From NCBI GenBank assembly GCA_032718475.1, contig JAUCBJ010001179.1:1-64000 (forward strand): a stretch of 64,000 nucleotides of DNA, in the 5' to 3' direction. Below the pieces are notes generated by a model that worked only from the letters and a program-made list of their open reading frames with translations, had not been told where the DNA came from and made no database searches. The translations under genes and the position numbers were made by a program. This DNA is from Nemertoderma westbladi. Taxonomy: Eukaryota; Xenacoelomorpha; Nemertodermatida; Nemertodermatidae. Every line of letters begins with the position of its first letter. Position 1 is the first letter of the stretch. Below, piece by piece: positions 12,671 to 24,189 of this stretch.

Positions 12671-12876
12671 GAAGAGTGCAGTAATTAGAATCGCAGTAAC
12701 TATGGAAGCAATATAAAATACTAGGCCTACTGTTCAATTTATTTTATAACGCTCTATAATCTTTTATTAAATAATTGAGCAATAAATAAGTACAGTAGTG
12801 TTACAAAATAAATTGAACTGTAGTATTTTACTATATTGCTTCCATAGTTACTGCAATTCAATTTACTGTACTCTTC
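12671..12876. repeat. Long imperfect inverted repeat (hairpin or MITE-like)
   Basis: The left arm, 12671-12752, begins GAAGAGTGCAGTAATTAGAA and contains GCAGTAACTATGGAAGCAAT and GTTCAATTTATTTTATAAC. The right arm, 12798-12876, is its imperfect reverse complement, ending ACTGTACTCTTC. Arms are about 80 bp with a ~45-bp spacer. No target duplication is evident. The left edge of the amplified U segment (12727) falls inside the left arm, so later U copies keep only part of it. Confidence 0.75.
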
Positions 12877-14625
12877 AACTCCTGATACCGCCTTTCTCAA
12901 TGTTAAATAAATTAGTGTTATCGAATATTTATTACGTAACTAGAGAGCCTCTTAACAATATAAACTAATATTGGATATGGAGTTCCGTTATGGAATTCGC
13001 CTTGCAGACACTAAATTTGCAATAACTTTTGAGTGTTTAAATGGATTTTGCTCAAATTACTTGCAAACCTTTTCTACTTCAGTGCCCTTTTAATACTTGC
13101 AACAAAATATAACAAATTCCACAAATGATTTTATTTTACATTTTTCGCTGTGAAAAACTAAAATCAATGCAATGATACTTTTTTTCCCTATAGGAAAAAA
13201 GTGCAACTTTTTCTCCCGATATTGGGGTAAATTCAAGTGAAAATGTAACAATTTAAGAATAAAAACTGTAAGGTTTTCGTATCCACGGAATCGACCTAAA
13301 TTGAACTAAAATCAGCCAGATGTCCGTCCATTAACTACATATATTTTTTAATAATCGGTATGAAATAATTACAAAAGTTAATAAAGCTAACAAAATAATA
13401 AATATACAAACTAGATAAATAAATACTGTATCACAACACAATTCCGCCTCTTTCTTCAAGTCTTGCTGTTTATGGTAACCAGCTGACGGCGGCCAGACAA
13501 TTCTTAGGTAACCATAATTAGCTCCGGACCAACAACCTAACAGTTCCTCTTAGTCTCTTCAACAATCGGACCACTTTATCATGGCCCATCCCGTGTAGAC
13601 TCTTCCCGTTAACCGCGAGTATCTGGTTCCCCCGTCTCAATCTACCGTCGTCCACTGCCGCCCCCTTCGCGTAGACTGTCTTTACGTAGATAGGGAGGTT
13701 ACCATGGGGACTGCCGTAACCGCCCACAATAGAGAATCCCAGACCCTGGGAACCCCGCTGGAGAGTTACCGTGGTAACCAAATCACTGAAAATAAAAGTT
13801 CGTTAGATTATATTTGATTAACGAAAAGTACCGAACCTAAAAGGTTATTCTAGAACACCGACCCTGGGAATTGTATAATAATAAAATAATATAATAATAT
13901 ACATTGACTTTATCTAGTTCAGTTAGTTAATCTCAATCACAAAATAATAATATACACACTCATAATGAATTACCTTTGTAACAATAATTGTCTGTCCCAA
14001 CTCTTTAATATTATTAAATTGCAAATGGCCGGCCGGTAATTCTTGTAAGGAATCCTGGAGAATGGACGGCTTCTTTATAATAATGCAGATACTATTCGTG
14101 AATAAAAACCAAACTGAACTCTAAGTAATAAGTTAAACCAGACCACCGAACGAATTATTACAACAAAGCGAAAGTGTTAAAAGTTTAAAGAAAGTTTAAA
14201 GTGATAGAATTTGTGCGGAGCTATATTAATATATTTTCGTTGTCTATAACACAACAAAGGTAACAAGTGTCTGGCCATTGACCTACATTGGAACTCACAA
14301 CCAACCAACCCACCCACACAATGAACGAAGCAGAGTACGTTGTATGTCAGCCCGCCAGGCTGGCGCCTCCTACAACACACACAGCTCAGCAGCCACCTTG
14401 TCAATATTGGTTGTAAAATTCTGTTGTAAATATTTTCGAAGTCAATAAATAATTACACTTGAAATGCACTATAGAGGGGTGGGGAGGTGTTAGCGATGTC
14501 GCCCGGTGATTCTGAGCGTTTTTGGTGATCATTTCGTTAAAACATATTTTTTAAGCTCTATCTCGTGGTGTCGGTTAGAACGCGCGAAAATGAAAATCGA
14601 TGCCCATTTTTGAAAAAAATCGGAA
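12727..14625. repeat. U segment, copy 1 (leftmost; carries PDZ terminal exon)
   Basis: First copy of the unique segment that separates satellite blocks. It begins inside the inverted repeat and still joins its native left flank; other copies join a 200-bp satellite at this point. It contains a copy of the dispersed ~250-bp repeat (13010-13275), the PDZ exon, intron-side sequence, and a right end at 14330-14625 (around GCCAGGCTGGC and TAGAGGGGTGGGG) that leads into the 125-bp satellite. Relative to copy 4 it lacks 679 bp between 13849 and 13850, with 3-bp ATT microhomology. Confidence 0.9.
13518..13785 (-). CDS. Terminal exon of a PDZ-domain scaffold gene (MPDZ/PATJ-like), copy 1
   Basis: The exon encodes one PDZ domain and then stops at TAA (13520-13518 on the minus strand). 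A polypyrimidine tract and TTTTATTTTCAG acceptor precede base 13785; the exon begins in phase 2, then reads DLVTTVTLQRG. The carboxylate-binding loop is GLGF within QGLGFSIVGG; the alpha-B helix begins with His in GHDKVVRLLK, the class I signature for C-terminal S/T-x-hydrophobic ligands. GSPHGNLPIYVKTV and GRLRRGNQILAVNGKSL match the last PDZ of MPDZ/INADL-type polarity scaffolds, which also end right after this domain. It is distal in transcription order: exons upstream must lie at higher coordinates, and two intact copies lie nearer. A TTTATT at about 13128 would be AATAAA on the minus strand. The gene name is inference. Confidence 0.8.
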
Positions 14626-15926
14626 GTTATTTCGCAAAATTATGGCTAATTTTGGGAAGGGCTTTTGTGTTGGCAATTTATTATTTAATGCAGTTGAATA
14701 TTTGGCTGATGTTAAGTTCATGAACCCGGGCAATTAAATTTAAATGACAAGTTATTTCGCAAAATTATGGCTAATTTTGGGAAGGGCTTTTGTGTTGGCA
14801 ATTTATTATTTAATGCAGTTGAATATTTGGCTGATGTTAAGTTCATGAACCCGGGCAATTAAATTTAAATGACAAGTTATTTCGCAAAATTATGGCTAAT
14901 TTTGGGAAGGGCTTTTGTGTTGGCAATTTATTATTTAATGCAGTTGAATATTTGGCTGATGTTAAGTTCATGAACCCGGGCAATTAAATTTAAATGACAA
15001 GTTATTTCGCAAAATTATGGCTAATTTTGGGAAGGGCTTTTGTGTTGGCAATTTATTATTTAATGCAGTTGAATATTTGGCTGATGTTAAGTTCATGAAC
15101 CCGGGCAATTAAATTTAAATGACAAGTTATTTCGCAAAATTATGGCTAATTTTGGGAAGGGCTTTTGTGTTGGCAATTTATTATTTAATGCAGTTGAATA
15201 TTTGGCTGATGTTAAGTTCATGAACCCGGGCAATTAAATTTAAATGACAAGTTATTTCGCAAAATTATGGCTAATTTTGGGAAGGGCTTTTGTGTTGGCA
15301 ATTTATTATTTAATGCAGTTGAATATTTGGCTGATGTTAAGTTCATGAACCCGGGCAATTAAATTTAAATGACAAGTTATTTCGCAAAATTATGGCTAAT
15401 TTTGGGAAGGGCTTTTGTGTTGGCAATTTATTATTTAATGCAGTTGAATATTTGGCTGATGTTAAGTTCATGAACCCGGGCAATTAAATTTAAATGACAA
15501 GTTATTTCGCAAAATTATGGCTAATTTTGGGAAGGGCTTTTGTGTTGGCAATTTATTATTTAATGCAGTTGAATATTTGGCTGATGTTAAGTTCATGAAC
15601 CCGGGCAATTAAATTTAAATGACAAGTTATTTCGCAAAATTATGGCTAATTTTGGGAAGGGCTTTTGTGTTGGCAATTTATTATTTAATGCAGTTGAATA
15701 TTTGGCTGATGTTAAGTTCATGAACCCGGGCAATTAAATTTAAATGACAAGTTATTTCGCAAAATTATGGCTAATTTTGGGAAGGGCTTTTGTGTTGGCA
15801 ATTTATTATTTAATGCAGTTGAATATTTGGCTGATGTTAAGTTCATGAACCCGGGCAATTAAATTTAAATGACAAGTTATTTCGCAAAATTATGGCTAAT
15901 TTTGGGAAGGGCTTTTGTGTTGGCAA
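14626..15926. repeat. 125-bp satellite, module 1 (about 10.4 units)
   Basis: Units start with GTTATTTCGCAAAATTATGG at 14626, 14751, 14876 and every 125 bp to 15876, where a partial unit ends. The units look identical by eye. Landmarks are GGGAAGGGCTTTTGTGTTGG, TTTAATGCAG and GAACCCGGGCAATT. This version has TTTCGC and AATGCAG where later modules have TTTGAC and AATACAG. Confidence 0.97.
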
Positions 15927-15965
15927 TCCAATTTAAATGAAAGGTGTTCTTCGGATAATTTGAAT

Positions 15966-16180
15966 TAATAACGAGTGCCTTACATAACGGCGCAGTGCAC
16001 TTAATAACGAGTGCCCTACATAACGGCGCAGTGCACTTAATAACGAATGCCCTACATAACGGCACAGTGCACTTTATAACGACGCAGTGCACTTCATAAA
16101 GGTGTAGTGCACTTCATAATGGTGTAGTGCACTTCATAAAGGTGTTAGTAGTGCACTTCATAACGATGCAGTGCACTTAA
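15966..16180. repeat. 36-bp GTGCAC satellite, module 1
   Basis: About three 36-bp units (AATAACGAGTGCCCTACATA then ACGGCGCAGTGCACTT) followed by shorter units of about 20-25 bp with ACTTCATAAAGGTGTAGTGC. Each unit ends in the palindrome AGTGCACT. A linker containing GAAAGGTGTTCTTCGG connects it to the 125-bp array, as in the other modules. Confidence 0.93.
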
Positions 16181-16450
16181 TGTTATATGCTATAGTATAT
16201 GCTATGCGATATGCTATATGCTATATGCTATATATGCATATGCTATGCTATGCTATGCTATATGCTATGCTATGCTATGCTATGCTATGCTATGCTATGC
16301 TATGCTATGCTATGCTATGCTATGCTATGCTATGCTATGCTATGCTATGCTATGCTATGCTATGCTATGCTATGCTATGCTATGCTATGCTATGCTATGC
16401 TATGCTATGCTATGCTATGCTATGATAGGCTATGTTATGCTATGCTATGT
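16181..16450. repeat. TATGC simple repeat, module 1
   Basis: A short entry of ATATGCTATATGC type, then almost pure pentamer TATGC to 16450. Three overlapping open frames on the plus strand result from the pentamer having no stop in the frames read. This is the shortest of four such blocks. Confidence 0.97.
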
Positions 16451-17019
16451 TTGTCAAAATGTCATTTTGACATGTAATTTTGAAAAAATGTCATTTTTAA
16501 ACTGACATTTGACATTTTGACATGTCATTTTGCCAAAATGTCATTTCAAATTGACATTTTGACATGTCATTTTGCCAAAATGTCATTTTTAAATTGACAT
16601 TTTGACATGTCATTTTGCCAAAATGTCATTTTTAAATTGACATTTGACATTTTGACATGTCATTTTGTCAAAATATCACTTTCGAATTGACATTTTGACA
16701 TGTAATTTTGCCAAAATGTCAATGTGTCAATATGTCACTTTCAAATTGACAGTTTGACATGTCATTTTGTCAAATGTCACTTTCAAATTGACATTTTGAC
16801 ATGTCATTTTGCCAAAATGTCACTTTCGAATTGACATTTTGACATGTCATTTTGCCAAAATGTCAATGTGTCAATATGTCACTTTCAAATTGACAGTTTG
16901 ACATGTCATTTTGTCAAATGTCACTTTAAAATTGACATTTTGACATGTTATTTTGCCAAAATGTCATTTTCAAGTTGACATTTTGACTTGTCATTTTGCC
17001 AAAATGTCACTTTGTCACT
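16451..17019. repeat. 43-bp TGACATGTCA satellite, module 1
   Basis: Diverged ~43-bp units of the form AATTGACATTTTGACATGTC + ATTTTGCCAAAATGTCACTT. Every unit contains the perfect palindrome TGACATGTCA, and TGACATTTTG pairs with CAAAATGTCA in the same unit. Units with TTTCAAAT, TTTCGAAT and TTTTTAAAT endings are mixed. Confidence 0.93.
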
Positions 17020-20000
17020 AAAGTTGCGTTTTCCCAGGCAGTTTAGTACTTTAAAGTTGCGTTTTCCCAAGCAGTTTCGCAGTACTTTGTGAAGTTGCAT
17101 TTTCCCAAGCAGTTTAGAACTTTAAAGTTGCGTTTTCCCAGACAGTTTAGTACTTTAAAGTTACGTTTTCCCAGACAGTTTAGTACTTTAAAGTTGCGTT
17201 TTCCCAAGCAGTTTAGTACTTTAAAGTTGCGTTTTCCCAAGCAGTTTAGTACTTTAAAGTTGCGTTTTCCCAAGCAGTTTCGCAGTAATTTTGTGAAGTT
17301 GCATTTTCCCAAGCAGTTTAGAACTTTAAAGTTGCGTTTTCCCAGACAGTTTAGTACTTTAAAGTTGCGTTTTCCCAGGCAGTTTAGTACTTTAAAGTTA
17401 CGTTTTCCCAGACAGTTTAGTACTTTAAATTTGCGTTTTCCCAAGCAGTTTAGTACTTTAAAGTTGCGTTTTCCCAGACAGTTTAGTACTTTAAAGTTGC
17501 GTTTTCGCAGACAGTTTAGTACTTTAAAGTTACGTTTTCACAAGCAGTTTAGTACTTTAAAGTTGCGTTTTCCCTAGCAGTTTCGCAGTAATTTTATGAA
17601 GTTGCATTTTCCCAAGCAGTTTAGAACTTAAAAGTTGCATTTTCCCAGACAGTTTAGTACTTTAAAGTGCGTTTTCGCAGTCAGTTTCGCAGTACTTTGT
17701 GAAGTTGCGTTTTCCCAAGCAGTTTAGTACTTTAAAGTTGCGTTTTCCCAAGCAGTTTAGTACTTTAAAGTTGCGTTTTCCCAAGCAGTTTAGTACTTTA
17801 AAGTTGCGTTTTCCCAAGCAGTTTCGCAGTACTTTGTGAAGTTGCATTTTCCCAAGCAGTTTAGAACTTTAAAGTTGCGTTTTCCCAGACAGTTTAGTAC
17901 TTTAAAGTTGCGTTTTCCCAGACAGTTTAGTACTTTAAAGTTGCGTTTTCCCAAGCAGTTTTGCAGTACTTTGTGAAGATGCGTTTTCCCAGACAGTTTA
18001 GTACTTTAAAGTTGCGTTTTCCCAAGCAGTTTAGTACTTTAAAGTTGCGTTTTCCCAAGCAGTTTCGCAGTACTTTGTGAAGTTGCATTTTCCCAAGCAG
18101 TTTAGAACTTTAAAGTTGCGTTTTCCCAAGCAGTTTCGCAGTACTTTGTGAAGTTGCATTTTCCCAAGCAGTTTAGAACTTTAAAGTTTCGTTTTCCCAG
18201 ACAGTTTAGTACTTTAAAGTTGCGTTTTCCCAAGCAGTTTAGTACTTTAAAGTTGCGTTTCCCAAGCAGTTTCGCAGTACTTTGTGAAGTTGCATTTTCC
18301 CAAGCAGTTTAGAACTTTAAAGTTGCGTTTTCCCAAGCAGTTTAGTACTTTAAAGTTGCGTTTTCTCAAGCAGTTTCGCAGTACTTTGTGAAGTTGCATT
18401 TTCCCAAGCAGTTTAGAACTTTAAAGTTGCGTTTTCCCAGAAGGTTTAGTAGTTTAAAGTTGCGTTTTCCCAGACAGTTTTGTACTTTAAAGTTGTGTTT
18501 TCCCAGGCAGTTTAGTACTTTAAAGTTACGTTTTCACAAGCAGTTTAGTACTTTAAAGTTGCGTTTTCCCTAGCAGTTTCGCAGTAATTTTATGAAGTTG
18601 CATTTTCCCAAGCAGTTTAGAACTTAAAAGTTGCATTTTCCCAGACAGTTTAGTACTTTAAAGTGCGTTTTCGCAGTCAGTTTCGCAGTACTTTGTGAAG
18701 TTGCGTTTTCCCAAGCAGTTTAGTACTTTAAAGTTGCGTTTTCCCAAGCAGTTTAGTACTTTAAAGTTGCGTTTTCCCAAGCAGTTTCGCAGTACTTTGT
18801 GAAGTTGCATTTTCCCAAGCAGTTTAGAACTTTAAAGTTGCGTTTTCCCAGACAGTTTAGTACTTTAAAGTTGCGTTTTCCCAGACAGTTTAGTACTTTA
18901 AAGTTGCGTTTTCCCAGGCAGTTTAGTACTTTAAAGTTGCGTTTTCCCAGACAGTTTAGTACTTTAAAGTTGCGTTTTCCCAGACAGTTTAGTACTTTAA
19001 ATTTGCGTTTTCCCAGGCAGTTTAGTACTTTAAAGTTGCGTTTTCCCAGACAGTTTAGTACTTTAAAGTTGCGTTTTCCCAGACAGTTTAGTACTTTAAA
19101 GTTGCGTTTTCCCAGACAGTTTAGTACTTTAAAGTTGCGTTTTCCCAGGCAGTTTAGTACTTTAAAGTTGCGTTTTCCCAGACAGTTTAGTACTTTAAAG
19201 TTGCGTTTTCCCAGACAGTTTAGTACTTTAAAGTTGCGTTTTCCCAGGCAGTTTAGTACTTTAAAGTTGCGTTTTCCCAGACAGTTTAGTACTTTAAAGT
19301 TGCGTTTTCCCAAGCAGTTTCGCAGTACTTTGTGAAGTTGCATTTTCCCAAGCAGTTTAGAACTTTAAAGTTGCGTTTTCCCAGACAGTTTAGTACTTTA
19401 AAGTTGCGTTTTCCCAGACAGTTTAGTACTTTAAAGTTGCGTTTTCCCAGGCAGTTTAGTACTTTAAAGTTGCGTTTTCCCAGACAGTTTAGTACTTTAA
19501 AGTTGCGTTTTCCCAGACAGTTTAGTACTTTAAAGTTGCGTTTTCCTAGACAGTTTAGTACTTTAAAGTTGCGTATTCCCAAGCAGTTTAGTACTTTAAA
19601 GTTGCGTTTTCCCAAGCAGTTTCGCAGTACTTTGTGAAGTTGCATTTTCCCAAGCAGTTTAGAACTTTAAAGTTGCGTTTTCCCAGACAGTTTAGTACTT
19701 TAAAGTTGCGTTTTCCCAGACAGTTTAGTACTTTAAAGTTGCGTTTTCCCAGGCAGTTTAGTACTTTAAAGTTGCGTTTTCCCAGACAGTTTAGTACTTT
19801 AAAGTTGCGTTTTCCCAGACAGTTTAGTACTTTAAAGTTGCGTTTTCCCAAGCAGTTTAGTACTTTAAAGTTGCGTTTTCCCAAGCAGTTTCGCAGTACT
19901 TTGTGAAGTTGCATTTTCCCAAGCAGTTTAGAACTTTAAAGTTGCGTTTTCCCAGACAGTTTAGTACTTTAAAGTTGCGTTTTCCCAGACAGTTTAGTAC

Positions 20001-20868
20001 TTTAAAGTTGCGTTTTCCCAGGCAGTTTAGTACTTTAAAGTTGCGTTTTCCCAGACAGTTTAGTACTTTAAAGTTGCGTTTTCCCAGACAGTTTAGTACT
20101 TTAAAGTTGCGTTTTCCCAGACAGTTTAGTACTTTAAAGTTGCGTTTTCCCAGACAGTTTAGTACTTTAAAGTTGCGTTTTCCCAGACAGTTTAGTACTT
20201 TAAAGTTGCGTTTTCCCAGGCAGTTTAGTACTTTAAAGTTGCGTTTTCCCAGACAGTTTAGTACTTTAAAGTTGCGTTTTCCCAGACAGTTTAGTACTTT
20301 AAAGTTGCGTTTTCCCAGGCAGTTTAGTACTTTAAAGTTGCGTTTTCCCAGACAGTTTAGTACTTTAAAGTTGCGTTTTCCCAGGCAGTTTAGTACTTTA
20401 AAGTTGCGTTTTCCCAGACAGTTTAGTACTTTAAAGTTGCGTTTTCCCAGACAGTTTAGTACTTTAAAGTTGCGTTTTCCCAGACAGTTTAGTACTTTAA
20501 AGTTGCGTTTTCCCAGACAGTTTAGAACTTTAAAGTTGCGTTTTCCCAGACAGTTTAGTACTCTAAAGTTGCGTTTTCCCAAGCAGTTTAGTACTTTAAA
20601 GTTGCGTTTTCCCAAGCAGTTTCGCAGTACTTTGCTGAAGTTGCATTTTCCCAAGCAGTTTAGAACTTTAAAGTTGCGTTTTCCCAGACAGTTTAGTACT
20701 TTAAAGTTGCGTTTTCCCAGACAGTTTAGTACTTTAAAGTTGCGTTTTCCCAAGCAGTTTCACAGTACTTTGTGAAGTTTCATTATCCCAAGCAGTTTAG
20801 AACTTTAAAGTTGCGTTTTCCCAGACAGTTTAGAACTTTAAAGTTGCGTTTTCCCAGGCAGTTTAGTC
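17020..20868. repeat. 33-bp satellite, present only in module 1
   Basis: About 116 unit lengths of ACTTTAAAGTTGCGTTTTCC + CAGACAGTTTAGT. A second unit type with TTTCGCAGTACTTTGTGAAG and GAACTTTAAAG punctuates the array and defines blocks, for example near 18790, 19325, 19625, 19895 and 20630. A ~1-kb internal duplication is visible: TCCCTAGCAG at 17571 recurs at 18567 with the same neighbours. The period is 11 codons and the common unit has no stops in several frames, so both strands have ORFs of nearly 300 codons; I do not consider them genes. Confidence 0.96.
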
Positions 20869-22164
20869 GTTTTTTGATATTTGACGAGATTTAAAGTATT
20901 TTTTATTGAAAAAGCAGACATAACTATTCCCAGTCCGTTTCTGTAACATTTAGAGAAAAGGTAACTTGTGATACTTCTTTTAGTGTTAAATTAACAGCAG
21001 ATTCCAAATTCAGTAACCGTTTTTACATATGATTTGTAGTTCTCGCGATATTTGGGTTCAAACACAACGTTTTTTGATATTTTACGAGATTTAAAGTATT
21101 TTTTATTGAAAAAGCAGACATAACTATTCCCAGTCCGTTTCTGTAACATTTAGAGAAAAGTTAACTTGTGATACTTCTTTTAGTGTTAAATTAACAGCAG
21201 ATTCCAAATACAGTAACCGTTTTTACATATGATTTGTAGTTCTCGCGATATTTGGGTTCAAACACAACGTTTTTTGATATTTTACGAGATTTAAAGTATT
21301 TTTTATTGAAAAAGCAGACATAACTATTCCCAGTCCGTTTCTGTAACATTTAGAGAAAAGTTAACTTGTGATACTTCTTTTAGTGTTAAATTAACAGCAG
21401 ATTCCAAATACAGTAACCGTTTTTACATATGATTTGTAGTTCTCGCGATATTTGGGTTCAAACACAACGTTTTTTGATATTTTACGAGATTTAAAGTATT
21501 TTTTATTGAAAAAGCAGACATAACTATTCCCAGTCCGTTTCTGTAACATTTAGAGAAAAGTTAACTTGTGATACTTCTTTTAGTGTTAAATTAACAGCAG
21601 ATTCCAAATACAGTAACCGTTTTTACATATGATTTGTAGTTCTCGCGATATTTGGGTTCAAACACAACGTTTTTTGATATTTTACGAGATTTAAAGTATT
21701 TTTTATTGAAAAAGCAGACATAACTATTCCCAGTCCGTTTCTGTAACATTTAGAGAAAAGGTAACTTGTGATACTTCTTTTAGTGTTAAATTAACAGCAG
21801 ATTCCAAATACAGTAACCGTTTTTACATATGATTTGTAGTTCTCGCGATATTTCGGTTCAAACACAACGTTTTTTGATATTTTACGAGATTTAAAGTATT
21901 TTTTATTGAAAAAGCAGACATAACTATTCCCTGTCCGTTTCTGTAACATTTAGAGAAAAGGTAACTTGTGATACTTCTTTTAGTGTTAAATTAACAGCAG
22001 ATTCCAAATACAGTAACCGTTTTTACATATGATTTGTAGTTCTCGCGATATTTGGGTTCAAACACAACGTTTTTTGATATTTTACGAGATTTAAAGTATT
22101 TTTTATTGAAAAAGCAGACATAACTATTCCCAGTCCGTTTCTGTAACATTTAGAGAAAAGGTAA
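20869..22164. repeat. 200-bp satellite, module 1 (about 6.5 units)
   Basis: TTTTTGATAT recurs exactly every 200 bp at 20871, 21071 and so on to 22071. Landmarks are ACGAGATTTAAAGTATTTTT, CAGACATAACTATTCCCAGT, TGTAACATTTAGAGAAAAGG and TAGTTCTCGCGATATTTGGG. The array is cut after AGAGAAAAGGTAA and joins U copy 2. Confidence 0.97.
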
Positions 22165-23075
22165 CTACTGTTCAATTTATTTTATAACGCTCTATAATCT
22201 TTTATTAAATAATTGAGCAATAAATAAGTACAGTAGTGTTACAAAATAAATTGAACTGTAGTATTTTACTATATTGCTTCCATAGTTACTGCAATTCAAT
22301 TTACTGTACTCTTCAACTCCTGATACCGCCTTTCTCAATGTTAAATAAATTAGTGTTATCGAATATTTATTACGTAACTAGAGAGCCTCTTAACAATATA
22401 AACTAATATTGGATATGGAGTTCCGTTATGGAATTCGCCTTGCAGACACTAAATTTGCAATAACTTTTGAGTGTTTAAATGGATTTTGCTCAAATTACTT
22501 GCAAACCTTTTCTACTTCAGTGCCCTTTTAATACTTGCAACAAAATATAACAAATTCCACAAATGATTTTATTTTACATTTTTCGCTGTGAAAAACTAAA
22601 ATCAATGCAATGATACTTTTTTTCCCTATAGGAAAAAAGTGCAACTTTTTCTCCCGATATTGGGGTAAATTCAAGTGAAAATGTAACAATTTAAGAATAA
22701 AAACTGTAAGGTTTTCGTATCCACGGAATCGACCTAAATTGAACTAAAATCAGCCAGATGTCCGTCCATTAACTACATATATTTTTTAATAATCGGTATG
22801 AAATAATTACAAAAGTTAATAAAGCTAACAAAATAATAAATATACAAACTAGATAAATAAATACTGTATCACAACACAATTCCGCCTCTTTCTTCAAGTC
22901 TTGCTGTTTATGGTAACCAGCTGACGGCGGCCAGACAATTCTTAGGTAACCATAATTAGCTCCGGACCAACAACCTAACAGTTCCTCTTAGTCTCTTCAA
23001 CAATCGGACCACTTTATCATGGCCCATCCCGTGTAGACTCTTCCCGTTAACCGCGAGTATCTGGTTCCCCCGTCT
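22165..23075. repeat. U segment, copy 2 (truncated inside the PDZ exon)
   Basis: Matches copy 1 with a constant shift of 9438 bases, so there are no net indels over about 900 bp. It starts CTACTGTTCAATTT directly after the 200-bp satellite. It ends inside the exon at CCCCGTCT and joins the 125-bp satellite in the middle of a unit at GGAACCCGGG. Confidence 0.93.
22956..23075 (-). pseudogene. Truncated PDZ terminal exon, copy 2
   Basis: Keeps only the C-terminal end of the domain, from RRGNQILAVNGKSL through GHDKVVRLLK to the stop. The acceptor site, the GLGF loop and the first half are lost where the sequence switches to the 125-bp satellite. The frame happens to stay open into the satellite to 23213, giving an 85-codon chimera, but nothing suggests expression. 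Confidence 0.85.
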
Positions 23076-24157
23076 GGAACCCGGGCAATTAAATTTAAAT
23101 GACAAGTTATTTGACAAAATTATGGCTAATTTTGGGAAGGGCTTTTGTGTTGGCAATTTATTATTTAATACAGTTGAATATTTGGCTGATGTTAAGTTCA
23201 TGAACCCGGGCAATTAAATTTAAATGACAAGTTATTTGACAAAATTATGGCTAATTTTGGGAAGGGCTTTTGTGTTGGCAATTTATTATTTAATACAGTT
23301 GAATATTTGGCTGATGTTAAGTTCATGAACCCGGGCAATTAAATTTAAATGACAAGTTATTTGACAAAATTATGGCTAATTTTGGGAAGGGCTTTTGTGT
23401 TGGCAATTTATTATTTAATACAGTTGAATATTTGGCTGATGTTAAGTTCATGAACCCGGGCAATTAAATTTAAATGACAAGTTATTTGACAAAATTATGG
23501 CTAATTTTGGGAAGGGCTTTTGTGTTGGCAATTTATTATTTAATACAGTTGAATATTTGGCTGATGTTAAGTTCATGAACCCGGGCAATTAAATTTAAAT
23601 GACAAGTTATTTGACAAAATTATGGCTAATTTTGGGAAGGGCTTTTGTGTTGGCAATTTATTATTTAATACAGTTGAATATTTGGCTGATGTTAAGTTCA
23701 TGAACCCGGGCAATTAAATTTAAATGACAAGTTATTTGACAAAATTATGGCTAATTTTGGGAAGGGCTTTTGTGTTGGCAATTTATTATTTAATACAGTT
23801 GAATATTTGGCTGATGTTAAGTTCATGAACCCGGGCAATTAAATTTAAATGACAAGTTATTTGACAAAATTATGGCTAATTTTGGGAAGGGCTTTTGTGT
23901 TGGCAATTTATTATTTAATACAGTTGAATATTTGGCTGATGTTAAGTTCATGAACCCGGGCAATTAAATTTAAATGACAAGTTATTTGGGTAAATTATGG
24001 CTAATTTTGGGAAGGGCTTTTGTGTTGGCAATTTATTATTTAATACAATTGAATATTTGGCTGACTCGAAGGTCATTAACCCAGACAATTAAATTAAAGT
24101 TACAAGTTATTTCGGTAAATTATGGCTAATTTTGGGAAGGGCTTTTGGAATGGCAAT
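23076..24157. repeat. 125-bp satellite, module 2 (about 8.7 units)
   Basis: Units start at 23106 and every 125 bp. The first seven carry TTTGAC and AATACAG and look identical. The last two are diverged (TTTGGGTAAATT, CTGACTCGAAGGTCATTAAC, GGAATGGCAATTAAATTG), as expected for satellite edge units that escape homogenisation. Confidence 0.96.
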
Positions 24158-24189
24158 TAAATTGAAATGAAAGGTGTTCTTAGGATAAT

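Noticed and set aside
14177-14404. Minus-strand ORF of about 75 codons repeated at 42128-42352
   Set aside because: It begins at TTG, has no domain, differs by a small in-frame indel simply as part of U, and lacks convincing splice signals.
15877-16092. Minus-strand ORF with KCTAPLCRALVI periods (also 31187-31474 and 49202-49489)
   Set aside because: The 36-bp satellite has a length divisible by three, so the frame persists; the ORF runs on into the 125-bp satellite.
17043-20775. ORFs of up to 298 codons on both strands with 11-residue periods (LRFPRQFSTLK and KRNFKVLNCLG)
   Set aside because: A 33-bp unit without stops gives open frames on both strands; this is tandem repeat, not a repetitive protein gene.
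14626-20868. CRISPR-like regular repeats (33-36 bp)
   Set aside because: Units are head-to-tail without unique spacers, and the context is an animal genome with no cas genes.
20869-22164. Centromeric satellite identity for the 200-bp repeat
   Set aside because: Unit length is compatible, but there is no recognisable CENP-B box and the array is broken up by U and other satellites; sequence alone cannot support a centromere call.
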